NCBI GenBank assembly: GCA_039975755.1
Contig: JBDWGM010000110.1
Location: 23,269 to 87,268, forward strand
From: JABSSA01 sp039975755
GTDB taxonomy: Bacteria; Pseudomonadota; Alphaproteobacteria; Rhodobacterales; Rhodobacteraceae
DNA: 64,000 nucleotides
Reading direction: 5' to 3'
Shown: piece by piece, positions 35,016 through 42,446 of the stretch
Layout of the letters: each line of letters opens with the position of its first letter
How positions within the stretch are numbered: the stretch's first letter is position 1
Notes under the pieces: model-generated
Told to the model about the DNA's origin: nothing
The model's database searches: none
The model's input: only the letters and a program-made list of their open reading frames with translations
Made by a program: the position numbers and the translations under genes

Positions 35016-35436
35016 CAACGGCGGCGCAGGGCCCAGCTCTGCGCCAGCGACCCCCGAAATCCGCCCGCAATACCATTTTCGCAAAGTCAATGGGCATACG
35101 CATATCTGGGATGTGCGCAAACTGATCGATATTGCAGAAAAGCTGCCGGTTGAGGACGTGCCTTTGGCACAGATATCAGAAATTGACGAAACGTATTGGT
35201 TCGACGGTTCTGGCCCGGTGCCAACATGCCGAGCGATATTGGGTCATATGCGATTGGTCGAAAACGCGGATTTGCGATGGCCCATTATTTTGTGCCCGAA
35301 CGCGCGCGTAATGGATGGAATGCACCGTGTTTTGAAGGCTTTGCACGGCGGGCATACGACAATAAAGGCGCGATGCCTGACAACCTTGCCTGAACCTGAT
35401 TTCGTCGATGTCGCCGCAGATGATCTACCATACTAG
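35008..35436 (+). CDS. ParB-like small protein of unknown function
   Basis: About 142 residues. The start is uncertain: TTG at 35008 overlaps the folE2 stop by eight bases, and another TTG at 34960 has AGAAGGG ahead of it. The body reads like a ParB/sulfiredoxin-type nucleotide-handling domain: VRKLIDIAEKLPVEDVPLAQI near the start and PIILCPNARVMDGMHRVLKALHGG near 95-118. The DGMHR motif corresponds to the DGxHR signature of the ParB fold. There is no HTH, so it is not a partition protein. Coupling to folE2 may be positional. Function unknown. Confidence 0.65.
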   Translation: MDNNGGAGPSSAPATPEIRPQYHFRKVNGHTHIWDVRKLIDIAEKLPVEDVPLAQISEIDETYWFDGSGPVPTCRAILGHMRLVENADLRWPIILCPNARVMDGMHRVLKALHGGHTTIKARCLTTLPEPDFVDVAADDLPY

Positions 35437-35547
35437 CCTTGCACTGAGGGTGAGGCGGGCTTGCAGGATTGGCATTGGTCCTTAATCCGAGCAGTCCCTA
35501 TATTTTGATCAAGGGAGGAAGCCAAAGTAACTAACACGAGGTTTCCG

Positions 35548-35775
35548 ATGACTTTTTTTAACGATACTCCACATGCAGGCCACAACTCAGTCCTGTCTTC
35601 GGTCAAAGATTGGTTTTTTGCCCTTGGTCAGGCGATGTATGAATCGCGCGGCATGCAAGAACGTTTGCGTCAAATCGACGATCTGAAAGCCAAAAGCGAT
35701 GAGGAATTGAAGGCCATGGGCCTGAAGCGTGAAGACATTCCGACGTATGTTTTCCGTCACCTGATGCACCTGTAA
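35548..35775 (+). CDS. DUF1127-type small basic protein
   Basis: A 75-residue protein with a DUF1127-like body: a short amphipathic helix (SVKDWFFALGQAMYESR) followed by RLRQIDDLKAKSDEELKAMGLKRED, the conserved second half. Small DUF1127 proteins in alphaproteobacteria have been linked to RNA-binding and stress or phosphate responses. The ATG at 35548 has no strong ribosome site directly adjacent, though AAGGGAGGAAG occurs further upstream near 35511-35521. It stands alone between a ParB-like gene and trkH. Confidence 0.85.
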   Translation: MTFFNDTPHAGHNSVLSSVKDWFFALGQAMYESRGMQERLRQIDDLKAKSDEELKAMGLKREDIPTYVFRHLMHL

Positions 35776-36000
35776 AAAGACCTATTATCTAGGTTTACGG
35801 CAGGGATAAGCGCTTTCTAAATGGATACGTCCGCGCAAAACGGCGCGGGCGCGCTGTGTGGCCCTGAGAAAATGCATGCGTCTTTTCGACTACATTGGCC
35901 GTTCAACATAGTGTTGTCGCGCATTCTGCGTTTGATGAACTGAGGGATGCACAAGGTCACGGCTTGACACTGACTGCATCCAACGCCAAGCCTCGAGGTT

Positions 36001-37449
36001 ATGTTGGATCTGCGCCCTGTCGGATATGTGATTGGCTTGCTGGTCGCCGTCCTCGGCGTTTCCATGATTTTGCCTATGCTTGTCGACCTGGTCGAAGGGC
36101 GCGGGCATTGGCATGTTTTTCTTGAATCTGCGCTGATAACAAGCCTGACAGGCGGATTTATCGCCCTCAGCTGTGCCAATGGCGTGCGCGAGGGTTTGAC
36201 GATCCAGCAGACCTTTTTGTTGACCACCGGGGTTTGGGTCGCATTGCCGATTTTTGGGGCCATCCCGTTTGTGCTGGGCGAAACAGATGCACGTTTTGTC
36301 GATGCATTTTTTGAGGCGATGTCCGGCCTGACAACAACTGGGTCCACTGTGTTTTCCGGTCTTGAAGACTTGCCCAAAGGGTTGTTGTTGTGGCGTGCAA
36401 TCCTGCAGTGGCTTGGCGGGATTGGTATTATTGTTGTGGCGATGGTGTTCCTGCCTGAGCTGCGTGTGGGTGGTATGCAAATCTTCCGTTCCGAAGGTTT
36501 TGATACATTTGGAAAAATCCTTCCGCGCGCGACCGAAATTTCCAGCCGAATTTCCGTGATCTATATCGGTCTCACATTGGTCTGCACGCTTTGTTACATT
36601 GGCGCGGGCATGGATGTTTTTGATGCGTCCGTTCATGCGATGACGACAATTGCGACTGGCGGATTTGCCACCAGCGATGACTCCTTTGCCGCGTTTCCCG
36701 GTGCTCCGGAATATGTGGCCACGCTGTTCATGTTACTGGCCGCTTTGCCTTTCGTGCGCTTTGTTCAACTGAGCGCCGGATCGGCACAACCCTTGTTCAA
36801 AGACAGCCAGATACGCGCGTTCTTTGGGACCGCTGTGGTGATAGTCTGCGTGATGACATCGTGGAATTTGTTGGCCACCGAGAATGTCGGTGAAGAAGCG
36901 TTTCGCAAGGCATTGTTTAATTCAATGTCATTGTTGACGGGCACTGGGTATGCCAGCGACGATTACATGCAGTGGGGCAGTTTCGCCGTTGCCAGCCTGT
37001 TTTTTATCGGCTTGATCGGCGGTTGCGCCGGATCAACGGCGTGTTCGGTCAAGATTTTCCGATATCAGCTTCTCTTTGCATCCATTCGTGCGCAGCTCCA
37101 AAAAATCCGCAGTCCACATGGTATCTTTGTGCCACGCTATGCCGGTCGGGCCGTTGGTGAAGATGTACTAAGCTCGGTGATGTCCTTTTTTATGTTCTTC
37201 ATTGTGACCCTCGGGGTTTTGTCCGTAGCACTTGGGTTGACGGGGCTTGATTTCATCACTTCAATTTCCGGGGCTGCGGCTGCTTTGGCCAATATCGGTC
37301 CCGGGTTGGGAGATCAGATTGGTCCTGCGGGCAACTTTGGCGGCCTGAACGATACGGCCAAATGGCTGCTGTCGATTGCTATGCTGATCGGCCGGCTCGA
37401 GCTTTTGGCGGTGTATGCCATTCTGACCGTTCATTTCTGGAGAGCCTGA
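36001..37449 (+). CDS. trkH: Potassium uptake protein TrkH
   Basis: A 482-residue K+ transport membrane subunit that works with the cytoplasmic regulator TrkA (not in the window). Four filter-type pore loops can be seen: EAMSGLTTTGSTVF near 102-116, AMTTIATGGFATSDD near 212-226, SMSLLTGTGYASDDY near 308-322 and GGCAGSTACSVKIFRYQ near 340-356, plus a C-terminal GAAAALANIGPGLG near 420-434. The N-terminus MLDLRPVGYVIGLLVAVLGVSM matches family members. It abuts a TPP-enzyme gene with no gap, so the two are likely co-transcribed. Confidence 0.95.
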   Translation: MLDLRPVGYVIGLLVAVLGVSMILPMLVDLVEGRGHWHVFLESALITSLTGGFIALSCANGVREGLTIQQTFLLTTGVWVALPIFGAIPFVLGETDARFVDAFFEAMSGLTTTGSTVFSGLEDLPKGLLLWRAILQWLGGIGIIVVAMVFLPELRVGGMQIFRSEGFDTFGKILPRATEISSRISVIYIGLTLVCTLCYIGAGMDVFDASVHAMTTIATGGFATSDDSFAAFPGAPEYVATLFMLLAALPFVRFVQLSAGSAQPLFKDSQIRAFFGTAVVIVCVMTSWNLLATENVGEEAFRKALFNSMSLLTGTGYASDDYMQWGSFAVASLFFIGLIGGCAGSTACSVKIFRYQLLFASIRAQLQKIRSPHGIFVPRYAGRAVGEDVLSSVMSFFMFFIVTLGVLSVALGLTGLDFITSISGAAAALANIGPGLGDQIGPAGNFGGLNDTAKWLLSIAMLIGRLELLAVYAILTVHFWRA

Positions 37450-39051
37450 ATGTCTAAAGACCACACGTTTGCACCTGCTCGTCCTCTTGGTGCGCAGATT
37501 TCGCATATGCTGAAAGATCGCGGTGTGGATGTGATTTTTGGCATACCAGGGGTACATAATCAGGAAATGTATCGCGGCATAGAAGAGGCCGGGATTGCCC
37601 ATGTATTGGCGCGGCATGAACAGGGTGCTGGCTTTATGGCTGATGGCTATGCACGCGCAAGCGGAAAGCCCGGAGTTGCCTATGTGATATCCGGGCCAGG
37701 CCTGTGCAATATCATGACGCCGATGGGGCAGGCTTATTCGGATTCGGTGCCTTTGCTGGTGATTTCAAGTTGCCTTGATGAAACCGCAGCGACCAAGGGG
37801 CAATTACACCAAATGAAAGACCAACGTACGGCCGCAGAAACGGTTTGCGATTGGGCAGAAGAAGCGCGCAGCGCCGATGCTGCCTATGCGTTGATTGATC
37901 GCGCATTGTTGGAGTTCGAAACAAGTCGCCCGCGCAGCAAATCTATTAGCGTACCGATTCAATTGCTTGAAAGCCAAGCGGCCGCTGCTCCATCGCGCAC
38001 AGACATCGAACCATTTCGCTGTGACGACGACGCTGCCGCCGAGGTTCTTTTGTCACATCTTACTGGGACGCAACGCCCCTTGTTTATCTTTGGTGGTGGG
38101 GTCGAAACCGCGTTTGCGCGTAGTGTAGTAGAAGCAACTGGGGCGGCAACATTTACTACGTATGCAGGCCGCGGTATTGTCGGCGATTATCCATTGAACT
38201 TTGGATCAAGCCTTGCCCGGTCTAGCAGCGCAGATGTCTTCGGTTCAGCGGATGTTGTCATCGCAATGGGAACCGAATTGGCAGAGGTCGACCTGTGGCG
38301 GGCTGATTTGGGTCACAAAGCGACTCTGATCCGTGTGGATATTGATCCTGTTGTGTTGGGGGATCAACAACGCGCAGATATCCAGATCCAAGCCCGGTCA
38401 GCCGACGCTTTGACAAGCTTGGCAGGGCTGCTGAAGGGTCATATCCCGGCGAAAGGGTGGAGCATTTCGGAAGTCGCGGATCAACGCGCCCTGTGGCGTG
38501 CGGAATTGATTGCGGAACGTCCAGGTATTGTCCCGGTATGTGACGCGCTGCGTGACTGTCTGCCAGACGGCACTATGATCTATTCCGACATGACGCAGTT
38601 TGCTTATACAGCGAAAGAAGTTTGGGACATGGATGAACCCGGTCATTGGCACCACCCATCTGGTTTTGGCACGTTGGGATACGCGACACCCGCAGCGATC
38701 GGTGGAGCAATGGCGCGTGAGGGCCTTCCAACACTGGCAGTAATTGGGGATTATGGGTTTCAATACACGGTGCAAGAATTGGCCGTGGCGGTCGAGCTGA
38801 AATTACCGATACCGATTTTCCTGTGGGACAACGGTAAATTGGGCGAGATTGAAGACAGCATGGTCCGCGCACAAATCGCACCAAATGCTGTTCATCAGCG
38901 CAACCCGGATTTCATGAAATTGGCAGATGCATTCGGAGCCTATTCGGCGCGTCCTAAAACGCTGGCTCAGATGCAAGACGCTGTGCGAAATGCTTTCGAT
39001 GCCGACGGTCCAACATTGATCCACGTCACATCAGACATCGCAGAAAGCTGA
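37450..39051 (+). CDS. Thiamine diphosphate-dependent 2-oxoacid decarboxylase-type enzyme
   Basis: A 533-residue acetolactate-synthase-like enzyme. The Pyr domain has DVIFGIPGVHNQEMYRGIEEAG near 27-48 and the catalytic glutamate in ARHEQGAGFMADGYARASG near 55-73. A central domain follows (about 195-330). The PP domain binds ThDP and Mg through GDYGFQYTVQELAVAVE near 433 and FLWDNGKLGEIED near 457-469. It best fits the 5-guanidino-2-oxopentanoate decarboxylase (AruI)-type group that is often annotated in Rhodobacterales. That substrate (arginine transamination) is only inferred, and no arginine genes are adjacent. It is not Xsc-like in motifs. The start ATG follows the trkH stop directly. Confidence 0.8.
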   Translation: MSKDHTFAPARPLGAQISHMLKDRGVDVIFGIPGVHNQEMYRGIEEAGIAHVLARHEQGAGFMADGYARASGKPGVAYVISGPGLCNIMTPMGQAYSDSVPLLVISSCLDETAATKGQLHQMKDQRTAAETVCDWAEEARSADAAYALIDRALLEFETSRPRSKSISVPIQLLESQAAAAPSRTDIEPFRCDDDAAAEVLLSHLTGTQRPLFIFGGGVETAFARSVVEATGAATFTTYAGRGIVGDYPLNFGSSLARSSSADVFGSADVVIAMGTELAEVDLWRADLGHKATLIRVDIDPVVLGDQQRADIQIQARSADALTSLAGLLKGHIPAKGWSISEVADQRALWRAELIAERPGIVPVCDALRDCLPDGTMIYSDMTQFAYTAKEVWDMDEPGHWHHPSGFGTLGYATPAAIGGAMAREGLPTLAVIGDYGFQYTVQELAVAVELKLPIPIFLWDNGKLGEIEDSMVRAQIAPNAVHQRNPDFMKLADAFGAYSARPKTLAQMQDAVRNAFDADGPTLIHVTSDIAES

Positions 39052-39057
39052 TGGGCG

Positions 39058-40836
39058 TTATTCCCAACAGCTGACAAGCACTGTCATATTCTGCGCGGTC
39101 TCAGTTAAATCCACCGGATCAACAAGCGCTCTGTCTTCATTCGCGGCACCTGTTAGGTTTGCCTCGCTGAGCACACGTTTGATGGTGTCGCTGTTGACGG
39201 CAAAGTTCACATCATCGGGAAGGGCACGGCCTTCTGTTGCGCGTGGCAATAGCATGCCCAACACACCACCAGTCGCGTCTAGTACCGGCCCACCTGCGTC
39301 GCCGGGCAAAACGTCCAGCGCAAGCCGGTTAAGCCCAGCCTCACCACGCAGACCGCGCAGATCGACCAAGGTGCCAAACGTCATGCTCGGCGCACCCAGA
39401 ATGCCTTCGAAACTGTACCCAGCGACAGCAATTTCGGTCTGCAGACGTGGGGTTTGCGCGCTGAAACGGCCAAAACCAATCGGCGCCAGACCCTGTTTTG
39501 GGCGTAGGATTGCAATACCGCTTTCTGCGTCAAGGACCGCAACTTCGGCTTCTGTTTCCGTATCCAAAGTCAGGCGCGAACAACTTTGAATAACATCTGA
39601 CGTTGTGACGACGTTTCCGGCCTGATCCACAAAGAAACCGGACCGGGACACACTTGGTTTGCGAACGTCCAAGCCTGACACCAAGTCAATTGATTGCGTT
39701 TCATCCAAACCTGCATCTGCGGGCAAAACACCGGTTATTCGTTGGAAGCTGGCTTCCATTTCCGCCAAAAGTCGTTTGCGTCTTGGTTCGTCGTTCAAAG
39801 GCCAAACCAGAATAAACCCTTTGATTTCCCCGCCACTTAACGATGCACGTACTTCGGTAACAATTTTATTGCTTTGGCCTGTGATCGTAAACGACGCATC
39901 GCTGCGGTCGCGATTGCCCTCAGCTGGTACGATGTCCAAGGTTTGAAGGATGTCATAAAGCCCGAAAAGCGTGGTCTGATCGCCCGCTTGAGAAATCAGG
40001 ATAACGTTTTCTGGGCCATCGCCTTTGGATGGATATTGCGCGAAAGGCGCGATGTGGGTTTTGAAATCAACGACATTCAAAGGCATTTCAATTTCAATTC
40101 CAGCTTTGTCGTCACGCACCAGTTGCAAACCCAGTTTTTCCAGAACGGCATTGTACTGAGTGATCAGGTCGTTGCGTTGCAAAGTGGTCAGAATGCCGGT
40201 CGCCTCATAACCGTTCTGTTCTTGCCATGCGGTCATTGACCGACGCGTGCCAGCGCCAAAAAGCCCATCAATTGTGCTGTTGTAAACACCCGCCCAACGA
40301 AGCGCTATTTGCAGCTCGCGTCGTTGATCGCTGTTCAACAACCTTTCGCTTGCGCGTGCTTTTCTTGGCGTTTCGTCTACAATCTGGATAGGCGTGTTTT
40401 CTGGTTGTTCAGGTGTTGGTTCGGTAGGAGTTTGCACCACAATGGTGTCGGATCCGTCATTACGCGCGGCTGCATTTGGAATCGGCACCGCGCCGCGCCC
40501 TAAGATATTGGCTCCAACGGGCCAGAATTGCTGACCAAATATCGAAGTTTGCGTGATAAAGCTGTCTTGAGGAATAACATTTTCGGCTTGATACACCTCA
40601 AGGACACGCACAGCATCGTCGCGTCGATAGGGGCCAAGGGTCAAAGCGTACCATCTGTTTCCCAGTCGAAAGCCGTTCACATCAGCAATGTCCGCTGAAT
40701 ATCTTTTGGCTGAATCTATCGCTTCGGCAAGGCTCCGTTTGGCCTCGATTTGGACAAACACCACCTCGTCTTGCGCCTGTGCAGATCCAACGCACAGGCT
40801 GCACGTAACCATTATCAACCAAATCCGTTTCAGCAT
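39058..40836 (-). CDS. Exported trypsin-fold pseudo-protease with SPOR-like and PG-binding domains
   Basis: A 592-residue exported protein. Start ATG at 40836 (GAGGG ahead, signal peptide ending SAQAQ); the open frame runs 729 bases further upstream, antisense to glyQ. Domains: a SPOR-like repeat (about 25-95, FVQIEAKRSLAEAIDSAKRY), a low-complexity Thr/Pro-rich linker, a peptidoglycan-binding fold near 168-230 (LQIALRWAGVYNSTIDGLFG), then a middle region. The C-terminal trypsin/DegP-type fold (about 395-580) lacks all three catalytic residues. Where VxTNAHVV is expected it has VVTTSDVI (D414); where DxALL is expected, ESGIAIL (G440); where GNSGGP is expected, PGDAGGP (A514). It is probably a cell-envelope scaffold. 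Confidence 0.8.
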   Translation of the reverse strand: MLKRIWLIMVTCSLCVGSAQAQDEVVFVQIEAKRSLAEAIDSAKRYSADIADVNGFRLGNRWYALTLGPYRRDDAVRVLEVYQAENVIPQDSFITQTSIFGQQFWPVGANILGRGAVPIPNAAARNDGSDTIVVQTPTEPTPEQPENTPIQIVDETPRKARASERLLNSDQRRELQIALRWAGVYNSTIDGLFGAGTRRSMTAWQEQNGYEATGILTTLQRNDLITQYNAVLEKLGLQLVRDDKAGIEIEMPLNVVDFKTHIAPFAQYPSKGDGPENVILISQAGDQTTLFGLYDILQTLDIVPAEGNRDRSDASFTITGQSNKIVTEVRASLSGGEIKGFILVWPLNDEPRRKRLLAEMEASFQRITGVLPADAGLDETQSIDLVSGLDVRKPSVSRSGFFVDQAGNVVTTSDVIQSCSRLTLDTETEAEVAVLDAESGIAILRPKQGLAPIGFGRFSAQTPRLQTEIAVAGYSFEGILGAPSMTFGTLVDLRGLRGEAGLNRLALDVLPGDAGGPVLDATGGVLGMLLPRATEGRALPDDVNFAVNSDTIKRVLSEANLTGAANEDRALVDPVDLTETAQNMTVLVSCWE

Positions 40837-40992
40837 ACCGCCGCCGCCCTCGAAGCTTTTTCTTACCCAGCTAGACAATAAGCAGGAAAACGCCGGATTG
40901 AAAATGGCCGTTGCCAGACTTTTGATTACTTTGTTCCAATTGACGCTGTGTTGGCCTGCGCATAGGTAGGGCGCGCATCGAAAGGGCCCAAA

Positions 40993-41928
40993 ATGTCTGA
41001 ACCTGTGACACAACCTAAATCCTTTCAGGAAATTATCCTGAGGCTTCAGAACTACTGGGCCGCAAAAGGCTGCGCGATTCTGCAACCCTACGATATGGAA
41101 GTTGGGGCAGGGACGTTCCATCCGGCAACGACATTGCGTGCTTTGGGCAATCGCAACTGGGCTGCGGCCTATGTTCAACCGTCCCGCCGCCCGACGGATG
41201 GCCGGTATGGGGAAAACCCAAATCGTTTGCAGCACTATTATCAATACCAAGTGTTGATCAAACCTTCGCCGCCAGATCTGCAAGATCTGTACCTTGGATC
41301 GTTGCAGGCCATTGGTATCAACATGGATATGCATGACATCCGATTTGTTGAAGATGACTGGGAAAGCCCGACACTGGGTGCTTGGGGGCTTGGATGGGAA
41401 GTGTGGTGCGACGGCATGGAAGTGTCGCAATTCACATATTTCCAGCAGGTTGGGGGGCATGATTGCACCCCTGTTTCGGGCGAACTGACCTACGGGCTTG
41501 AGCGATTGGCGATGTATGTTCTGGGGGTCGACCATGTCATGGACATGCCGTTCAACGATCCACAAACGCCTATCGCATTAAGTTATGGCGACGTGTTCAA
41601 GCAAACCGAACAGGAATACGCACGTTGGAATTTTGATGTGGCCAATACAGACGTCTTGTTGCGCCATTTTGTTGAGGCCGAAGCAGAATGCGAATTGATC
41701 CTGTCACAGGACCATGATGATCCCAAAACAGGGAAGCGCATTGTGATGGTTCATCCGGCCTATGATCAGTGCATCAAGGCCAGCCACATCTTTAATTTGC
41801 TCGATGCACGTGGCGTGATTTCGGTGACCGAACGCCAAGCCTATATCGGGCGTGTGCGTGCATTGGCCAAGAAATGCGCGGACGCCTTCGTCCAAACGGA
41901 TGCGGGTGGCTGGGTTCCCGCCACATGA
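40993..41928 (+). CDS. glyQ: Glycyl-tRNA synthetase alpha subunit
   Basis: Catalytic alpha subunit of the bacterial alpha2beta2 glycyl-tRNA synthetase, 311 residues. Family motifs include SFQEIILRLQNYWAAKGCAILQPYDMEVGAGTFHP at the N-terminus, WAAAYVQPSRRPTDGRYGENPNRLQHYYQYQV near 56-85, and GWEVWCDGMEVSQFTYFQQVGG near 135-155. It overlaps the next gene by four bases (ATGA), and glyS follows that gene by one-base overlap, so alpha, DUF6446 and beta form one translationally linked operon. Confidence 0.97.
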   Translation: MSEPVTQPKSFQEIILRLQNYWAAKGCAILQPYDMEVGAGTFHPATTLRALGNRNWAAAYVQPSRRPTDGRYGENPNRLQHYYQYQVLIKPSPPDLQDLYLGSLQAIGINMDMHDIRFVEDDWESPTLGAWGLGWEVWCDGMEVSQFTYFQQVGGHDCTPVSGELTYGLERLAMYVLGVDHVMDMPFNDPQTPIALSYGDVFKQTEQEYARWNFDVANTDVLLRHFVEAEAECELILSQDHDDPKTGKRIVMVHPAYDQCIKASHIFNLLDARGVISVTERQAYIGRVRALAKKCADAFVQTDAGGWVPAT

Positions 41929-42446
41929 GCGGCAAATTACTGGGGATAATTATCTTGTTTTCTGCAGCCATCGCTGGCGCAAGTTTGTATTACTTACAGG
42001 TATACGGCTTTTACACAGAGGTGTCCGCGCCCGAAGAACTGAAATTGGTTTCTGTTGTGTCTAACGAACCCGAACCGATTGGGTTTACCGAATTTGATGC
42101 AATTGACGCGGACAGTTCCCCAATCCGTTACCGCGCATGTTTTATGACAGATATGTCGTTGTCTTTGCTGACAGAAACATTTGTCGGACTGGATGATGTC
42201 GTTCCGCGCAATGCGCCGGGTTGGTTTGATTGCTTTGACGCCGAAGAAATTGCCGCCGAACTGGCCGCTGGGACCGCGTTGCCCTTCCTTGGGCAAAAGA
42301 ATGTAGCTTTTGGCGTGGATAGGATTGTCGTGATCACGGATGATGGGCGCGGCTATGTCTGGCACGAACTGAATGATTGCGGCGAAAAAGCCTATGACGG
42401 GACCATCGTTGGCGAAGAATGTCCCACGCGCGAGGAATTTAACTGA
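41925..42446 (+). CDS. DUF6446-type membrane-anchored protein between glyQ and glyS
   Basis: A 173-residue protein with one N-terminal hydrophobic helix (LLGIIILFSAAIAGASLYYL) and a soluble domain thereafter. It begins in the ATGA overlap with glyQ and ends in a TGATG overlap with glyS. The soluble part has RYRACFMTDMSLSLLTETF, WFDCFDAEEIAAELAAG and a C-terminal CPTREEFN, with paired cysteines. Its conservation between the two synthetase genes in Rhodobacterales is from memory and suggests a role unrelated to charging but tied to expression. Function unknown. Confidence 0.8.
   Translation: MSGKLLGIIILFSAAIAGASLYYLQVYGFYTEVSAPEELKLVSVVSNEPEPIGFTEFDAIDADSSPIRYRACFMTDMSLSLLTETFVGLDDVVPRNAPGWFDCFDAEEIAAELAAGTALPFLGQKNVAFGVDRIVVITDDGRGYVWHELNDCGEKAYDGTIVGEECPTREEFN

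Noticed and set aside
35780..35797. Short hairpin after the DUF1127 gene as a terminator
   Set aside because: The stem is only five AT-rich pairs followed by three T residues, too weak to call.
35890..36636. 248-codon minus-strand frame opposite the start of trkH
   Set aside because: The trkH reading frame on the other strand has all pore-loop motifs; this is its shadow.
37450..39051. Reading the TPP enzyme as sulfoacetaldehyde acetyltransferase (Xsc)
   Set aside because: Its N-terminal and cofactor motifs fit the AruI/acetolactate-synthase-like group, it is shorter than Xsc, and it is 24 kb from the SauS/SauT-like genes.
40837..41565. Upstream extension of the pseudo-protease reading frame
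   Set aside because: It is antisense to glyQ and its residues have no signal peptide. The internal ATG at 40836 has a ribosome site and signal peptide.
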